A DNA stretch of 8,905 nt, from contig JAKBCB010000128.1 in the NCBI GenBank assembly GCA_021808185.1, positions 1 through 8,905 on the forward strand, in the 5' to 3' direction. Positions 1 through 7,087 of this stretch are shown one piece after another. Within the stretch, counting starts at the first letter, position 1. Each line of letters opens with the position of its first letter. The position numbers and the translations under genes were made by a program. The stretch comes from Pseudomonadota bacterium (GTDB taxonomy: Bacteria > Pseudomonadota > Alphaproteobacteria > Acetobacterales > Acetobacteraceae). The notes below the pieces were generated by a model. It did no database searches, was not told where the DNA came from, and worked only from the letters and a program-made list of their open reading frames with translations.

Positions 1-1
1 G

Positions 2-1855
2 GTGCGCGCGCGAACGATCGTGCTCGCCGGCGGCATGTGGAGCCGCGATTTCGCCGCCGCCCACGGCGTCGTCGTACCGCTGCACGCGTCGGAGCATTTC
101 TATATCGTCACCGAGCCGATCGAAGGCTTGCCGCGCGATCTGCCGGTGCTGCGCGACACCGACAACTGCATCTATGCCAAGGAGGACGCGGGCAAGATCC
201 TGCTCGGCTGTTTCGAGCCGGTGGCGAAGCCGTGGGGCACCGACGGCATCCCGGAGGATTTCTGCTTCGACCAGTTGCCCGAGGATCTGGAGCACTTCCA
301 GCCGATCCTCGACCGCGCCATCCACCGCTTGCCGATCCTGGAGAGCGCCGGCATCCGCGTTTTCTTCAACGGGCCGGAGAGCTTCACGCCCGATGTGCGC
401 TACATCCTCGGCGAAGCGCCTGAGCTTCCCGGCCTGTTCGTCGCCACCGGCTTCAACTCCATCGGCATCCAGTCCGCCGGCGGGGCGGGCAAGGTCATGG
501 CGGACTGGATTCTCGACGGCCATCCCGGCATGGATCTGTGGGACGTGGATATCCGCCGCTTCCTGCCGTTCCAGCGCAACAAATCATACTTGCGCGAACG
601 CACGACGGAGACGCTCGGCCTGCTGTACGCGATGCACTGGCCGTTCCGCCAGAACGAGACCGCGCGCGGCGCCCGCCGTTCCATCCTGCACGACCGTCTT
701 GCCGCGCATCGCGCCGTGTTCGGCGAGGTGTCGGGTTGGGAGCGCGCCAACTGGTTCGCGGCCGAAGGCCAGGTGCCGGCCTATGAATACTCCTACACTC
801 GGCAGAACTGGTTTGCCCCGTCAGGCGACGAACACGCGGCGGTCCGGACCACGGTCGGCCTGTTCGACCAGTCCAGTTTCGCGAAATATCTCGTACAGGG
901 CCGCGACTCGCTTGCGGTGCTGAACCGCATCTCCACCGCCGAAATGGATGTGCCGCCGGGCCGCGTCGTCTATACGCAATGGCTGAACGAACGCGGCGGG
1001 ATCGAGGCGGACCTGACGGTGACGCGCTTGGCGGAACGCGAGTTCCTGGTTGTCTCCGCCGCCGCCACGCAGGCGCACGACCGGCATCACCTGAAGCTCG
1101 CCGCCACTGACGCCAACTGCATCGTCACCGACGTGACATCGGCGTACGCGGTGCTCAGCTTGATGGGTCCGCGCGCGCGAGACGTTCTGGCGACACTGAC
1201 GCCGGACGATGTTTCCGCCGAAGGCTTCGCGTTCCGCGACAGCCGGGAAATCGAACTCGGCTTCGCCCGCGTGCGCGCCACCCGCATCACCTATGTCGGC
1301 GAACTCGGCTGGGAGCTGTATATCCCCACGGAATTCGCCCCGCATGTGTTCGACCGCATCATGCTGGCTGGCGCACCGTTCGGCATGAAGCTCTGTGGCT
1401 ACCACGCGCTGAATTCGCTGCGGCTGGAGAAGGCGTATCGCCACTGGGGCCACGACATCGACAGCGACACGACGCTGCTAGAAGCTGGCCTGGGCTTCAC
1501 CGCTGCCTGGAACAAGCCGGGCGGTTTCGTCGGGCGGGAGGCGCTGCTGCGCCAGCGGGAGGCCGGCTTGTCTCGACGCCTCGTGCAATTCCTGCTCGCG
1601 GCACCGGAACAGGTTCTGTTCCACGACGAGCCGATCTGGCGCGATGGGGCGCGCGTTGGCCGCGTGACCTCGGCCATGCATGGCCATACGCTCGGCGCCC
1701 CGGTCGCCCTCGGCTGGGTCGCGGCGGATGTGCCGGTGACGCCCGACTTCGTTCGCGCCGGGCGTTACGAGATCGAAATCGCAGGCGTTCGCGTGCCCGC
1801 CACCGCCTCGCTCGCGCCGCTGTACGATCCGGCGAACGCTCGGATTCTGCGTTAG
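2..1855 (+). CDS. Dimethylglycine/sarcosine dehydrogenase-like FAD- and folate-dependent oxidoreductase (5' end outside window)
   Basis: This is the C-terminal 617 residues of a flavoprotein that oxidatively removes N-methyl groups and hands the one-carbon unit to tetrahydrofolate. What is seen: residues 1-175 are the end of a D-amino-acid-oxidase-type FAD fold (TIVLAGGMWSRD, then FNGPESFTPDVRYILGEAPE and VATGFNSIGIQSAGGAGK). Residues 178-240 are the linker domain typical of the family. Residues 245-505 form a GcvT aminomethyltransferase-like fold (YVGELGWELY at 431-440, LRLEKAYRHWG at 473-483). Residues 508-610 are the GcvT C-terminal barrel. Relatives are about 810-860 residues, so roughly 200 residues are missing, including the GxGxxG nucleotide motif and the covalent-FAD region. 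The first codon is GTG inside an open frame, so it is not the true start. The domain order matches mitochondrial DMGDH. The exact substrate (dimethylglycine, sarcosine or another N-methyl amino acid) is not determined. The gene converges on the regulator at 1852-2874. Confidence 0.88.
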   Translation: MRARTIVLAGGMWSRDFAAAHGVVVPLHASEHFYIVTEPIEGLPRDLPVLRDTDNCIYAKEDAGKILLGCFEPVAKPWGTDGIPEDFCFDQLPEDLEHFQPILDRAIHRLPILESAGIRVFFNGPESFTPDVRYILGEAPELPGLFVATGFNSIGIQSAGGAGKVMADWILDGHPGMDLWDVDIRRFLPFQRNKSYLRERTTETLGLLYAMHWPFRQNETARGARRSILHDRLAAHRAVFGEVSGWERANWFAAEGQVPAYEYSYTRQNWFAPSGDEHAAVRTTVGLFDQSSFAKYLVQGRDSLAVLNRISTAEMDVPPGRVVYTQWLNERGGIEADLTVTRLAEREFLVVSAAATQAHDRHHLKLAATDANCIVTDVTSAYAVLSLMGPRARDVLATLTPDDVSAEGFAFRDSREIELGFARVRATRITYVGELGWELYIPTEFAPHVFDRIMLAGAPFGMKLCGYHALNSLRLEKAYRHWGHDIDSDTTLLEAGLGFTAAWNKPGGFVGREALLRQREAGLSRRLVQFLLAAPEQVLFHDEPIWRDGARVGRVTSAMHGHTLGAPVALGWVAADVPVTPDFVRAGRYEIEIAGVRVPATASLAPLYDPANARILR

Positions 1856-2874
1856 TCGAACACGCGCGGCCCCGCCAAGTCCGCGCGCGCGCCGCCCTGG
1901 CCGCGCGCGCGGGTCGGCGCCACGCCGTGCAATGCCTTGAACTGGCGCGAAAAATGCGCGCAGTCGGAAAACCCCGCCTCCAGCGCGATCTCGGTCACGC
2001 TGCGCGTGGTGGTGTCCAGCAGCCAGCGGGCGTAGCGCAGCCGCAAGGCGCGGTACGCCTCCGCCGGTTGCTGCCGCAGCGCGGTCTGGAAGCGGCGTTC
2101 CAGCTGGCGCGGCGACAGCCCCAGCCGCGCCGCGATCTGCACGATCGGCAATGGCCGCGACAGGTTCTGTTCCATCAGCAGCAGCGCGCGCCGCACGAAT
2201 CCGTCCGCCACGTCGCCACCGACCGGCGGGTGCGGCTGCGCCATCTCGCCGGTGCGCGCTTCGTCCAGTTGCATCACCTGCCGGCTTTTTTGTGCCGCCG
2301 CGTGGCCGAGGTGCCGCTCGACCAGGAACGTCGCCAGATCCGCCGCCCCCGCGCCGCCGGCGCAGGTGATGCGGTCGCCGTCCACCAGGAACAGCCGGTC
2401 CGCGACCACCGGATGGCCGGGGAATTCGCGCAGGAAATCGGCGTGGTGCAGCCAGCTGACGCAGACCGGCCGGCTCTGCATCAGCCCCGCGCGGGCGAGC
2501 ACGAAGCTGCCGGTGCACAGCCCGATCAGCTTCGTGCCGGCGGCGGCGGCGGCGCGCAGATAGTCCAGCGTCGCCGCGTCCACCCCTCGCCCGGTGTGCA
2601 GCAGCCCGCCGACCACCACCACGTAGTCCAGCGTGCGCGGGTCGAGCAGCGGCGCCGTTCGCGCAACGGTCACGCCGCAACTGGCGCGCAGCGGCGCCTC
2701 GGCCGCCGACATCACATGCCACACGCACCGGATCGGCCGGCTGCGGTCGCCCTCGTCGCCCGCGAGGCGCAGATGGTCCACGAACAGCGCGAACGGCGCC
2801 AGGGTGAACCGGTCCGCCAGCACCAGCCCCGCCGTCAGCAGGGGCCGTGTCGCTGATGTCGTTGCTGCTGCCAT
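1852..2874 (-). CDS. GlxA-type AraC-family transcriptional regulator (DJ-1/PfpI sensor domain plus AraC HTH)
   Basis: A 340-residue transcription factor. Residues 11-190 form a DJ-1/PfpI glutamine-amidotransferase-like domain with the nucleophile-elbow motif LIGLCTGSFVLARAGLM (Cys120), which in these regulators serves ligand sensing rather than catalysis. Residues 225-325 hold the AraC DNA-binding domain with two helix-turn-helix units, around 243-263 (IVQIAARLGLSPRQLERRF) and 292-312 (VTEIALEAGFSDCAHFSRQF). Family members include GbdR, SouR, CdhR and ArgR, which respond to betaine, sarcosine, carnitine and arginine, so control of amine or amino-acid catabolism is likely. The ATG at 2874 is chosen because residues line up with the family start there. 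The frame stays open up to 3057, but that would run into the divergent flavoenzyme gene. No strong Shine-Dalgarno sequence is seen. The TAA stop overlaps the TAG stop of the convergent upstream gene. It probably regulates the divergent 2984-8077 gene set and itself. Confidence 0.9.
   Translation of the reverse strand: MAAATTSATRPLLTAGLVLADRFTLAPFALFVDHLRLAGDEGDRSRPIRCVWHVMSAAEAPLRASCGVTVARTAPLLDPRTLDYVVVVGGLLHTGRGVDAATLDYLRAAAAAGTKLIGLCTGSFVLARAGLMQSRPVCVSWLHHADFLREFPGHPVVADRLFLVDGDRITCAGGAGAADLATFLVERHLGHAAAQKSRQVMQLDEARTGEMAQPHPPVGGDVADGFVRRALLLMEQNLSRPLPIVQIAARLGLSPRQLERRFQTALRQQPAEAYRALRLRYARWLLDTTTRSVTEIALEAGFSDCAHFSRQFKALHGVAPTRARGQGGARADLAGPRVFD
1881..1912. terminator. GC-only inverted repeat near the convergent gene ends, possible bidirectional stem-loop
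   Basis: An 11-base perfect inverted repeat (arms 1881-1891 and 1902-1912, loop of 10 bases) made only of C and G sits 26 bases beyond the stop of the dehydrogenase gene and inside the last codons of the regulator. It would form a very stable stem in RNA from either strand. No run of T follows on either strand, so it is not a classic intrinsic terminator. It may simply reflect the Arg/Ala/Gly-rich tail of the regulator. Confidence 0.22.
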
Positions 2875-2983
2875 GTCGCGCGTATTCAAGCGCCTTTGCC
2901 GTTGCGTGCAAATCCCCCTGCCGCCGGGGCTGGGCAGCCAGCCGCGCGCGGGTGCAGACTGCCGTAAACTCATCGAGCGTGCC
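2875..2983. promoter_or_regulatory. Divergent control region between the regulator and the flavoenzyme operon
   Basis: These 109 bases separate two divergent start codons and must hold, or lie next to, the promoters for both. Seen directly: a dyad TTTGC-N8-GCAAA at 2895-2912, a shorter palindrome GCAGACTGC at 2954-2962, and a C-rich/G-rich hairpin-like stretch around 2913-2928. On the minus strand TTGCAC (2911-2906) and TTGAAT (2889-2884), 16 bases apart, form a weak sigma-70-like pair ending 9 bases before the regulator's ATG. On the plus strand TAAACT (2965-2970) is a poor -10-like hexamer with no credible -35 element. The dyad overlaps the weak minus-strand -35, as expected for autoregulation. 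All site assignments here are inference. Confidence 0.4.
2895..2912. promoter_or_regulatory. Candidate operator: TTTGC-N8-GCAAA dyad
   Basis: An 18-base inverted repeat with five-base arms, TTTGC at 2895-2899 and GCAAA at 2908-2912. A second TTGC lies inside at 2902-2905, so TTGC or its complement occurs three times in 18 bases. It lies 21 bases upstream of the regulator's start. AraC proteins more often bind direct repeats, so the inner TTGC pair (2896-2899 and 2902-2905, offset 6) could matter instead. There is no independent support. Confidence 0.25.
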
Positions 2984-5026
2984 ATGACCGAGACCGACCC
3001 GCTGCTGCGCCCGTTCCAGCTCAAGCACCTCACCCTGCGCAACCGCGTGATGAGCACCGCGCACGAGCCGGCCTATTCCGAGGACGGTATGCCGAAAGGG
3101 CGATACCGCCTCTATCACGTGGAAAAGGCCAAGGGTGGCGCCGCGCTGACCATGACGGCAGGGTCCGCCGTCGTCTCCCGCGACAGCCCGCCCGCCTTCG
3201 GCAACCTGCTCGCCTACAAGGACGAGATCGTTCCCTGGCTGCGCGAGTTGACCGACGAGTGCCATGAGCATGGCACGGCGGTGATGATCCAGCTCACCCA
3301 TCTCGGTCGCCGCACCGGCTGGAACAAGGCGGACTGGCTGCCGGTCCTCGCCCCGTCGCCCCTGCGCGAGCCGGCGCACCGCGCCTTCCCCAAGACGATC
3401 GAGGACTGGGATATCGAGCGCATCGTCGCGGACTACGCATCGGCCGCACAGCGGATGCAGGCGGCCGGTCTCGACGGGCTGGAGATCGAGGCATATGGCC
3501 ACCTCGCCGACGGGTTCTGGTCGCCCGCGACAAACCAGCGCACGGATGAATACGGCGGCTCGCTGGAAAACCGGATGCGATTCTCGCTGCGCGTGATCGA
3601 GGCGATGCGCAAGGCGGTCGGCCCGGACTTCCTGCTCGGCCTGCGCATGGTCGCCGACGAGGCATGGGATGTCGGCCTGTCCCGCGCGGACGGGGTGGAG
3701 ATCGCGCGGCGCTTCAAGGCGTCCGGCATGGTGGATTTTCTCAACATCATTCGCGGCCATATCGAGCACGACAATGCGCTGATCGACGTGATCCCGCTCG
3801 CCGGGATGCGGTCCGCCCCGCATCTGGACTTTTCCGGCGAAGTGCGGGCGGAGGTCGGCATCCCCGTCTTCCATGCCGCCCGCATCGCCGATGTCGCCAC
3901 CGCGCGTCATGCCATCGCCGCCGGCAAGCTGGATATGGTGGGCATGACCCGTGCGTTGCTCGCGGACCCGCACATCGTGGCAAAAGTTCGCAGCGGCAAT
4001 GAAGAAAATATCCGGCCCTGCGTCGGCGCCACCTATTGCCTGGATCGTATCTACGAGGGCCACGAGGCACTGTGCATCCACAACCCCGCGACCGGGCGCG
4101 AGGCGACCATGCCACACGTCATCGCTCGCGCCACGGGGCCGGCGCGAACGGTGGTCGTGGTCGGCGCGGGGCCGGCCGGCCTGGAAGCCGCCCGGGTGGC
4201 CGCCGAGCGCGGCCATTCGGTGGTGCTGTTCGAGGCGACGGAGAAGGCCGGCGGACAACTGCTGCTCGCCACGCGCACGCCGCGCCGGCGCGATCTGATC
4301 GGCATCGTCGATTGGCGCTTGGGCCAACTTGAACGTCTCGGCGTGGACCTGCGCTTTTCCACCTATGCGACCGAGGCGGAGGTGCTGGCCGAGGCCCCGG
4401 ACGTGGTGATCGTCGCCACCGGCGGCGTGCCCAACACGGACATCCTGCAAAGCGGCGGCGCGCTCGTCGTCTCCACATGGGACATCATTTCCGGGCAGGT
4501 GAAGCCCGCCCCGCGCGCGCTGGTGTTCGACGACAACGGCACGCATCCCGCGATGCAGGCAACCGAGATGCTGGCCGAGGCCGGATCGGCGGTGGAGATC
4601 GTCTCGCCCGAACGCTTCTTCGCCCCGGAAATGGGCGGCATGAACCACGCCATCTACGCGCGCGCCTTCAACCGGCTCGGCGTGCGCGTCACCATCAACG
4701 CCCGCCTGCTCGCGGTGCGGCGCGAAGGCAACGAACTGGTCGCCACCATCGGCAGCGACTACGGCGCGCACACCGAGGAGCGGCGCGTCGATCAGGTCGT
4801 GGTCGAGCACGGCACGCTGCCGGTGGACGAGCTGTACTGGGCGCTGAAACCCGCCTCGGTGAACCTCGGTGAAGTGGACTACGAGGCCCTGGTCGAAGGC
4901 CGCCCGCAGACTGTGGTGCGCAATCCGGACGGAACATTCAGGCTGCTGCGCATCGGCGACGCCGTGCACAGCCGCAACATCCACGCGGCCATCTACGACG
5001 GCCTGCGCTTCGCGAAAGACATCTGA
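2984..5026 (+). CDS. TMADH/N-methylproline-demethylase-like flavoenzyme (OYE barrel plus FAD/NAD-type domain)
   Basis: A 680-residue cytoplasmic flavoprotein of the trimethylamine dehydrogenase / 2,4-dienoyl-CoA reductase architecture, likely an oxidative N-demethylase. Residues 6-335 are an Old Yellow Enzyme FMN barrel (QLTHLGRR at 103-110; YGHLADGFWSP then RTDEYGGSLENRMRF at 171-200). Residues 346-364 are the iron-sulfur segment, with Cys346, Cys352 and Cys364 but Ala349 where TMADH has its second cysteine. Residues 389-680 are a pyridine-nucleotide-disulfide-oxidoreductase-like module with GAGPAGLEAAR at 394-404 and VVIVATGG at 474-481. Length and the start region (STAHEPAYSEDGMPKGRYRLYH) resemble the StcD/DgcA group, which demethylates N-methylproline or dimethylglycine. 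Dienoyl-CoA reductase or histamine-dehydrogenase-like activity cannot be excluded. The ATG at 2984 opens on the conserved N-terminus. Its ribosome binding site is weak. Its stop overlaps the next start (TGATG). No separate electron-transfer subunit is seen in the window. Confidence 0.87.
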   Translation: MTETDPLLRPFQLKHLTLRNRVMSTAHEPAYSEDGMPKGRYRLYHVEKAKGGAALTMTAGSAVVSRDSPPAFGNLLAYKDEIVPWLRELTDECHEHGTAVMIQLTHLGRRTGWNKADWLPVLAPSPLREPAHRAFPKTIEDWDIERIVADYASAAQRMQAAGLDGLEIEAYGHLADGFWSPATNQRTDEYGGSLENRMRFSLRVIEAMRKAVGPDFLLGLRMVADEAWDVGLSRADGVEIARRFKASGMVDFLNIIRGHIEHDNALIDVIPLAGMRSAPHLDFSGEVRAEVGIPVFHAARIADVATARHAIAAGKLDMVGMTRALLADPHIVAKVRSGNEENIRPCVGATYCLDRIYEGHEALCIHNPATGREATMPHVIARATGPARTVVVVGAGPAGLEAARVAAERGHSVVLFEATEKAGGQLLLATRTPRRRDLIGIVDWRLGQLERLGVDLRFSTYATEAEVLAEAPDVVIVATGGVPNTDILQSGGALVVSTWDIISGQVKPAPRALVFDDNGTHPAMQATEMLAEAGSAVEIVSPERFFAPEMGGMNHAIYARAFNRLGVRVTINARLLAVRREGNELVATIGSDYGAHTEERRVDQVVVEHGTLPVDELYWALKPASVNLGEVDYEALVEGRPQTVVRNPDGTFRLLRIGDAVHSRNIHAAIYDGLRFAKDI

Positions 5027-7041
5027 TGCGCCACGTCGAAAGCTTCCCCCGCCGCGTCGTCATGCACGACCCGGTGTGGATCACCATGTCGGACGGCACG
5101 AAACTCGCGGCGCGTATCTGGCTGCCGGAGGACGCGGAGGCGGACAAGGTGCCCGCCATCCTCGAATATCTGCCGTATCGCCGCCGCGACGGAACGGCGG
5201 TGCGCGATTACCTCACGCACCCGTATTTCGCCGGCCACGGCTACGCCGCCGTGCGCGTGGACATGCGTGGCAGCGGCGATTCCGATGGCCTGCTGCGCGG
5301 CGAATACCTGCAACAGGAGTTGGACGACTGCGTGGAAGTGATCGCCTGGATCGCGCGTCAGCCCTGGTGCACCGGCGCCGTCGGCATGATGGGCATCTCG
5401 TGGGGCGGGTTCAACGGGCTGCAAGTGGCGGCCCTGCAACCGCCGGCACTCAAGGCGATCATCTCGCTCTGCTCCACGGACGACCGCTATGCGGACGACA
5501 TTCACCACATGGGCGGCGCGCTGCTGACCGACAATCTGCGCTGGGCTTCCACCATGCTCGGCTACCAGTCGCGCCCGCCCGCGCCCGAAATCGTCGGCGA
5601 GAACTGGCGCGCGATGTGGCTGGAGCGGCTGCAAGCCGAGCCGCTGCTGCTCGCCGAATGGCTGCAACACCAGACCCGCGACGATTTCTGGAAACACGCT
5701 TCGGTCTGCGAGGCACCGGAGAAGATCACCGCGGCCTGCTACCTGATCGGCGGCTGGGCGGACGGGTATTCCAACGCCGTGCCGCGGATGCTGGAGCGGC
5801 TTTCCTGCCCCCGCAAGGGACTTGTCGGCCCCTGGGCGCACAAATACCCGCACTTCGCGCGCCCCGGCCCGGCGATCGGCTTTCTCCAGGAGGCCCTGCG
5901 CTGGTGGGACCACTGGCTGAAGGGGATCGACACCGGGGTCATGGGCGGGCCGCAATACCGGGTGTGGGTGGAAGATTTCGTCCACCCCGCCACCGATTAC
6001 GATACCCGCCCCGGCCACTGGATCGCCGAAGCCGCCTGCCCCTCCCCGCGCATCGAGCACCGCCCCTGGGCGCTCGGCGACCACACGCTCGGCGCCGAGG
6101 CCACGGCGACGGCGCCCATCACCGTCGGCACGCCGCAACATCTGGGCGAACTGTCCGGTGCCTGGTGCGGCTACGGCAGCGGCAACGAGGCGCCGGGGGA
6201 CCAGCGCACCGATGACGGCCTGTCCGTCGTGTTCGACAGCGCGCCGCTGGCCGATGGCTTCGTCATCGCCGGCGCCCCCGTGCTGGAAGCCACCATCACC
6301 GCCGACAAGCCCAACGCGATGCTGGTCGCCCGCCTGTGCGACGTGGCACCGGACGGCGCCAGCCTGCGGCTGAGCTACGGCGTGCTGAACCTGACCCACC
6401 GCGACAGCCACGAAACCCCCACCCCGCTGCCGGTCGGCCAGCCGGTGCGGGTGCGGCTGCAACTGAACGACTGCGCGCACCGCTTCCCGCCCGGCCACCG
6501 CGTGCGTCTCGCGCTCTCCACCACGTACTGGCCGCTGGTCTGGCCCTCGCCGGAGGCCTCGACGCTGACGCTCGCCCCGGACGCCGCGCGCCTGACCCTG
6601 CCGCACCGCCCGCCCGCGCCGGAGGATACAGCGCTGCCGCCCTTCCCGCCCCCGGAGGCCGCCCCCGCGCTGCCGCGCACCTTCCTCGAACCGCCGATCG
6701 CCTCGCGCGCCGTGACGCACGACCAGATCAGCGGGACCGCGACGTTCGAGGTGCGCGACGACACCGGGCGCTATCGCATCGACCCCACCGGTCTGGAATA
6801 CCGGCTCTGGTCGCTGGACCGCTTCAGCATCCACCCCGACGACCCGCTCAGCGCCCGGGGCGAGGTCACGTTCCGCATGGAACAAGGACGCGGCGACTGG
6901 CAGGTGTCCGCGACCTCGCGCACCGTGCTGACGGCGACGGCCACCGATTTCCATATCCACGCCACGCTCGACGCCTGGGAGGGCGAGACGCGCCTTGTCT
7001 CGCGCGAATGGTCGGTGGCGGTGCCGCGCCATCTGGTGTAG
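5026..7041 (+). CDS. CocE/NonD-family (peptidase S15-type) alpha/beta hydrolase
   Basis: A 671-residue serine hydrolase that would cleave an ester or amide bond. The S15 alpha/beta domain spans about residues 14-300. The oxyanion-side motif YLPYRRRDGT is at 48-57, the nucleophile elbow GISWGGF places Ser125, GGWADGYSN places Asp246 and GPWAHKYP places His272, so a full catalytic triad is present. Residues 310-560 look like the jelly-roll PepX C-terminal domain (RLQLNDCAHRFPPGHRVRLALSTTYWP), and about 100 further residues (571-671) form an extra beta-rich tail. Cocaine esterase is about 574 residues, so this is a longer subgroup. No signal peptide is seen, so it is probably cytoplasmic. The ATG shares its A with the stop of the upstream demethylase-like gene, implying translational coupling and a shared pathway. 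The substrate is unknown: the family covers cocaine, glutaryl-cephalosporin and X-Pro peptide cleavage. Confidence 0.88.
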   Translation: MRHVESFPRRVVMHDPVWITMSDGTKLAARIWLPEDAEADKVPAILEYLPYRRRDGTAVRDYLTHPYFAGHGYAAVRVDMRGSGDSDGLLRGEYLQQELDDCVEVIAWIARQPWCTGAVGMMGISWGGFNGLQVAALQPPALKAIISLCSTDDRYADDIHHMGGALLTDNLRWASTMLGYQSRPPAPEIVGENWRAMWLERLQAEPLLLAEWLQHQTRDDFWKHASVCEAPEKITAACYLIGGWADGYSNAVPRMLERLSCPRKGLVGPWAHKYPHFARPGPAIGFLQEALRWWDHWLKGIDTGVMGGPQYRVWVEDFVHPATDYDTRPGHWIAEAACPSPRIEHRPWALGDHTLGAEATATAPITVGTPQHLGELSGAWCGYGSGNEAPGDQRTDDGLSVVFDSAPLADGFVIAGAPVLEATITADKPNAMLVARLCDVAPDGASLRLSYGVLNLTHRDSHETPTPLPVGQPVRVRLQLNDCAHRFPPGHRVRLALSTTYWPLVWPSPEASTLTLAPDAARLTLPHRPPAPEDTALPPFPPPEAAPALPRTFLEPPIASRAVTHDQISGTATFEVRDDTGRYRIDPTGLEYRLWSLDRFSIHPDDPLSARGEVTFRMEQGRGDWQVSATSRTVLTATATDFHIHATLDAWEGETRLVSREWSVAVPRHLV

Positions 7042-7072
7042 CGCGCGGCACCCACCCGGCTAGAATGGCTCG

Positions 7073-7078
7073 AAGGAG
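7073..7078 (+). promoter_or_regulatory. Strong Shine-Dalgarno site of the denD-like gene
   Basis: AAGGAG lies 9 bases before the ATG at 7088, the clearest plus-strand ribosome binding site in the window. It fixes the start of the downstream dehydrogenase and contrasts with the weak sites of the two upstream genes. The 46-base gap also contains TAGAAT (7061-7066), which resembles a -10 element but has no matching -35. Confidence 0.8.
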
Positions 7079-7087
7079 AGAAACGCC

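Noticed and set aside
1861..1920. CG-rich short repeats as a CRISPR or tandem repeat array
   Set aside because: The run is a simple GC-alternating coding stretch with no unit-plus-spacer pattern.
2633..2983. Upstream extension of the flavoenzyme frame to 2633
   Set aside because: It lies antisense to the regulator's coding sequence and has shadow-frame composition. The conserved N-terminus DPLLRPFQLKHLTLRNRV begins right after the ATG at 2984.
1852..3057. Longer regulator starting at 3057
   Set aside because: The extra 61 residues show no domain and would overlap the start of the divergent flavoenzyme gene. The 2874 start fits the family N-terminus.
1478..4984. A very long minus-strand open frame (about 1168 codons) across three genes
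   Set aside because: It runs antisense to the dehydrogenase and the flavoenzyme and out of frame with the regulator. Its translation is low-complexity and rich in Arg, His, Gly and Asp, typical of shadow frames in GC-rich DNA, and shows no family motif.
4993..7032. A 679-codon minus-strand open frame opposite the hydrolase
   Set aside because: The plus-strand frame carries a full catalytic triad and S15 motifs. The opposite translation is Arg/Gly/Val/Gln-rich with no recognisable domain.
7061..7066. TAGAAT as a -10 element for a separate denD promoter
   Set aside because: No -35-like hexamer is found 15-19 bases upstream, and one near-match hexamer is weak evidence.
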